Source: an uncultured bacterium
Lineage (GTDB): Bacteria; Actinomycetota; Actinomycetes; S36-B12
Direction: 5' to 3'
DNA length: 15,711 nucleotides
Assembly (NCBI GenBank): GCA_903908025.1
Contig: CAIVQM010000188.1
Coordinates: forward strand, 1 to 15,711
Both the position numbers and the translations under genes were made by a program. Positions 13,950-15,711 of the stretch are shown in pieces (within the stretch, counting starts at the first letter, position 1; every line of letters begins with the position of its first letter). The notes beneath the pieces are model-generated. The model did no database searches, had not been told where the DNA came from, and saw nothing but the letters and a program-made list of their open reading frames with translations.

Positions 13950-14695
13950 ATCGCGGTCTCGAATCCGGGCGCCTGGACGCGCAGCCAGATCGTGAAATCG
14001 GTCCACAGTCCGGTGACCAGCAGGATGCCCACGACGACCAGCATGCCGCCCCCGATGCGCATCACCCACACGTAGTGCCGGCGGACCCAGCCGATCGTCC
14101 GCGCCATCCGGCTGAACGCGAGCGCCAGGAGCACGAACGGCAGCCCCAGCCCGAGGCAGTACACGAAGGAGAGCAGCGCACCACGCATCGCACTTGCCTC
14201 CGAGAAGGCCAGGCTCTGCACCGCGGTGAGCGTCGGGCCGATGCACGGGGACCAGCCCAGTCCGAAGAGGACACCCAGGACCGGCGCACCCGCGACTCCC
14301 CAGGTCGGCATGCGATGGAACCGGTATTCGCGCTGCAGGCCGGGGAGCACCCCGATGAATGCCAGGCCCATCAGGATCACGACAACGCCGAGCACCCGGT
14401 TGATGATGTCGGCGTACTGCAGCAGAAGGGATCCTGCACCGCCGAACAGGGCGCCGTAGCTGATGAACACGACACTGAACCCGAGCACGAACAGCAGGCT
14501 GCCCGCGAGCACCTGCGAACGCCGGCCCTTGACATCAGCGAGTTCCGCGCCAGTGAGGCCAGTGATATACGAGACATAGCCCGGCGCCAGAGGCAGCACG
14601 CACGGGCTGAGAAAGGCCACGATGCCGGCCGCGAAAGCGATCGGCAGCGACACCCACAGGCCACCGTTGGCAACGAGTTCGCCGACGCCGTCCAC
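13946..14695 (-). CDS. ccdA: Thiol-disulfide interchange membrane protein CcdA
   Basis: CcdA carries reducing equivalents from cytoplasmic thioredoxin across the membrane to the extracytoplasmic thioredoxin that keeps the apocytochrome CXXCH cysteines reduced. The 249-residue protein has the expected six or so membrane segments and the two redox cysteines, Cys32 in LSPCVLPL and Cys151 in GWSPCIGPTL. The GTG at 14695 overlaps the last base of the upstream stop codon (TAGTG) and its own stop overlaps the resB ATG, so the three genes are translationally coupled. Its likely partner is the lipoprotein thioredoxin encoded just upstream. Confidence 0.95.
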   Translation of the reverse strand: MDGVGELVANGGLWVSLPIAFAAGIVAFLSPCVLPLAPGYVSYITGLTGAELADVKGRRSQVLAGSLLFVLGFSVVFISYGALFGGAGSLLLQYADIINRVLGVVVILMGLAFIGVLPGLQREYRFHRMPTWGVAGAPVLGVLFGLGWSPCIGPTLTAVQSLAFSEASAMRGALLSFVYCLGLGLPFVLLALAFSRMARTIGWVRRHYVWVMRIGGGMLVVVGILLVTGLWTDFTIWLRVQAPGFETAI

Positions 14696-15285
14696 TACTC
14701 CGGCCTTGCTGCGAGCAACGGCTCGACCATCGCGCGCAGAGAGGACTCACTGACCTTGCCGAGTGCACGCGCCGCGACCCGTCCCTCGGAGTCGATGACG
14801 AGCGTCGACGGGATCGCCTGAGGCGGAAGCGAGTCACCGAACAGCAACTGCAACTGACCGTCGCGGTCGATCACGTTGGGGTAGGGGATGCCGAACCTGT
14901 CGACGAAGGCACGCGCGGAGACATCTGAGTCACGGGTGTCGAGTCCCGCAAACTGCACGCCCCTGCCGTCGTACTCCGTGGCAAGCGCAGCGAGTCCGGG
15001 AGCCTCCGCGCGGCACGGCGCGCACCAGGATGCCCAGACGTTCAGCACGACCACCTCGCCGCGATGGTCGGCGAGCCGGAAGGTCGATCCGTCGAGCGTC
15101 TCGCCGACGAGATCCGGTGCGGGGATGCGTTGATCGGCAGGGACGACGACCAACGAACCGTCACCGGCGACGAAGCCACTGTCCGTTCCACCGCCCGATG
15201 CCTCGGACGCGGAGCCGCATCCGGTCAGCAGCACCATGGTCGTCGCCGCCACGGCGGCGGCCGCAGCGATGCGACGAGGCAGCAT
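14695..15285 (-). CDS. resA: TlpA/ResA-type thioredoxin lipoprotein
   Basis: This extracytoplasmic thioredoxin reduces apocytochrome c before haem attachment, taking electrons from CcdA. The 196-residue product has a lipoprotein signal (MLPRRIAAAA start, lipobox LTGC, lipidated Cys23), a Ser/Gly-rich linker, then a TlpA/ResA-type domain with active site WCAPC (87-91) and the cis-proline Pro159 in QAIPST. The ATG at 15285 gives a textbook signal peptide. No strong ribosome site is visible and the previous gene ends only 8 bp upstream, so translation may depend on coupling. The symbol follows the functional analogue in Bacillus; orthology is inferred from context. Confidence 0.9.
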   Translation of the reverse strand: MLPRRIAAAAAVAATTMVLLTGCGSASEASGGGTDSGFVAGDGSLVVVPADQRIPAPDLVGETLDGSTFRLADHRGEVVVLNVWASWCAPCRAEAPGLAALATEYDGRGVQFAGLDTRDSDVSARAFVDRFGIPYPNVIDRDGQLQLLFGDSLPPQAIPSTLVIDSEGRVAARALGKVSESSLRAMVEPLLAARPE

Positions 15286-15293
15286 GAGTGGGA

Positions 15294-15711
15294 TCAGGCT
15301 CCGGCGATCTTGCTCGCCTTGACGAGCAGGTCGCGCGACGGCTCCGTGTAGGTGATGGCAGCGAGCTTGTCGCCGTCATATGTCAGCGATGTCAGGGAGG
15401 CCAGCGTGCACTGGCGGCTGCGCGGGTCGTGCCACAGACGACGGTCCTCGGCGGCCAGCCGCGCGATCCACACCGGCAGCTGGTGACTCACAAGAACAGC
15501 CTCGTGCCCACGTGCCTTCTCGCGGGCGGCATCGATGGCCTTGTGCATGCGTGCTGCCACCTCGACGTATGGCTCGCCCCACGAAGGACGGAACGGGTTG
15601 TAGAGGTGCCGCCAGGCCTTGGGCTGGCGCAGGACGCCGTCGCCCACGCTGACCTTCTTGCCCTCGAAGATGTTGTCTGCCTCGATCAGCAGCGGGTCGA
15701 TCTCGATGGCC
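15294..15711 (-). CDS. Histidine phosphatase family protein (5' part outside window)
   Basis: The visible 138 codons (stop at 15294) are the C-terminal part of a phosphoglycerate-mutase-like histidine phosphatase. Recognisable are the acidic stretch after the window edge (EIDPLLIEADNIFEGK), the WGEPYVEVAARM segment and the second active-site histidine in VLVSHQLPVWIARLA. The first catalytic histidine (RHG motif) would lie in the missing N-terminal part. In actinobacteria a gene of this family commonly precedes the cytochrome c assembly operon; its substrate is not known and cannot be inferred here. The gene ends 8 bp before the thioredoxin gene and is probably co-transcribed with it. Confidence 0.88.
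   Translation of the reverse strand, partial: AIEIDPLLIEADNIFEGKKVSVGDGVLRQPKAWRHLYNPFRPSWGEPYVEVAARMHKAIDAAREKARGHEAVLVSHQLPVWIARLAAEDRRLWHDPRSRQCTLASLTSLTYDGDKLAAITYTEPSRDLLVKASKIAGA

Noticed and set aside
13950..14246. N-terminal extension of resB by 99 codons
   Set aside because: It reads through ccdA out of frame and gives a basic, low-complexity sequence. The ATG at 13949 overlapping the ccdA stop fits the operon and the ResB family.

Overview
The window is one continuous block of bacterial respiratory-chain genes from a high-G+C Gram-positive organism, almost certainly an actinobacterium. Evidence: G+C is about two thirds by eye with strong third-position bias; GTG and TTG starts are common; several start codons sit 6-7 nt after a TANNNT box (leaderless mRNAs); and classical menaquinone genes sit next to a System II cytochrome c assembly operon, with a Rex-type operator in front of nuoA. 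From memory the layout resembles the Rv0525-Rv0558 interval of Mycobacterium tuberculosis. No RNA gene, CRISPR array, insertion sequence or prophage is visible, and no gap without a gene exceeds about 100 bp.

Layout. 1-924 (minus): nuoB (cut by the window edge) and nuoA, the first genes of the complex I operon, with a promoter and Rex-like operator in the gap before nuoA. 1004-1705 (minus): menG/ubiE methyltransferase. 1767-3041 (plus): menF isochorismate synthase. 3062-8468 (minus): menB, menC, menD and then an unusual protein with TetR-like, ACT and GNAT parts. 8501-10595 (plus): menE and menA, with menE divergent from menB across only 32 bp. 10666-10965 (minus) and 11061-11378 (plus): two small membrane proteins, DUF4229 and PLDc_N-like. 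11392-15285 (minus): lipoprotein thioredoxin, ccdA, resB and ccsB, tightly overlapped, preceded by the 3' part of a histidine-phosphatase gene that runs off the right edge.

How it fits together. MenF, MenD, MenC, MenE, MenB, MenA and MenG convert chorismate to menaquinone; the SHCHC synthase (MenH) and DHNA-CoA thioesterase steps are not encoded here. Complex I reduces menaquinone, and the cytochrome c assembly operon equips the downstream c-type cytochromes. Regulation visible in the sequence: a near-perfect Rex site (NADH/NAD+ sensing) at nuoA; leaderless promoters at menF, menB, menE, DUF4229 and apparently the TetR-ACT-GNAT gene; and hairpins at two convergent gene ends in which stop codons form part of the stem. 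The most unusual item is the TetR-ACT-GNAT protein, a candidate amino-acid-responsive acetyltransferase in the menaquinone operon.
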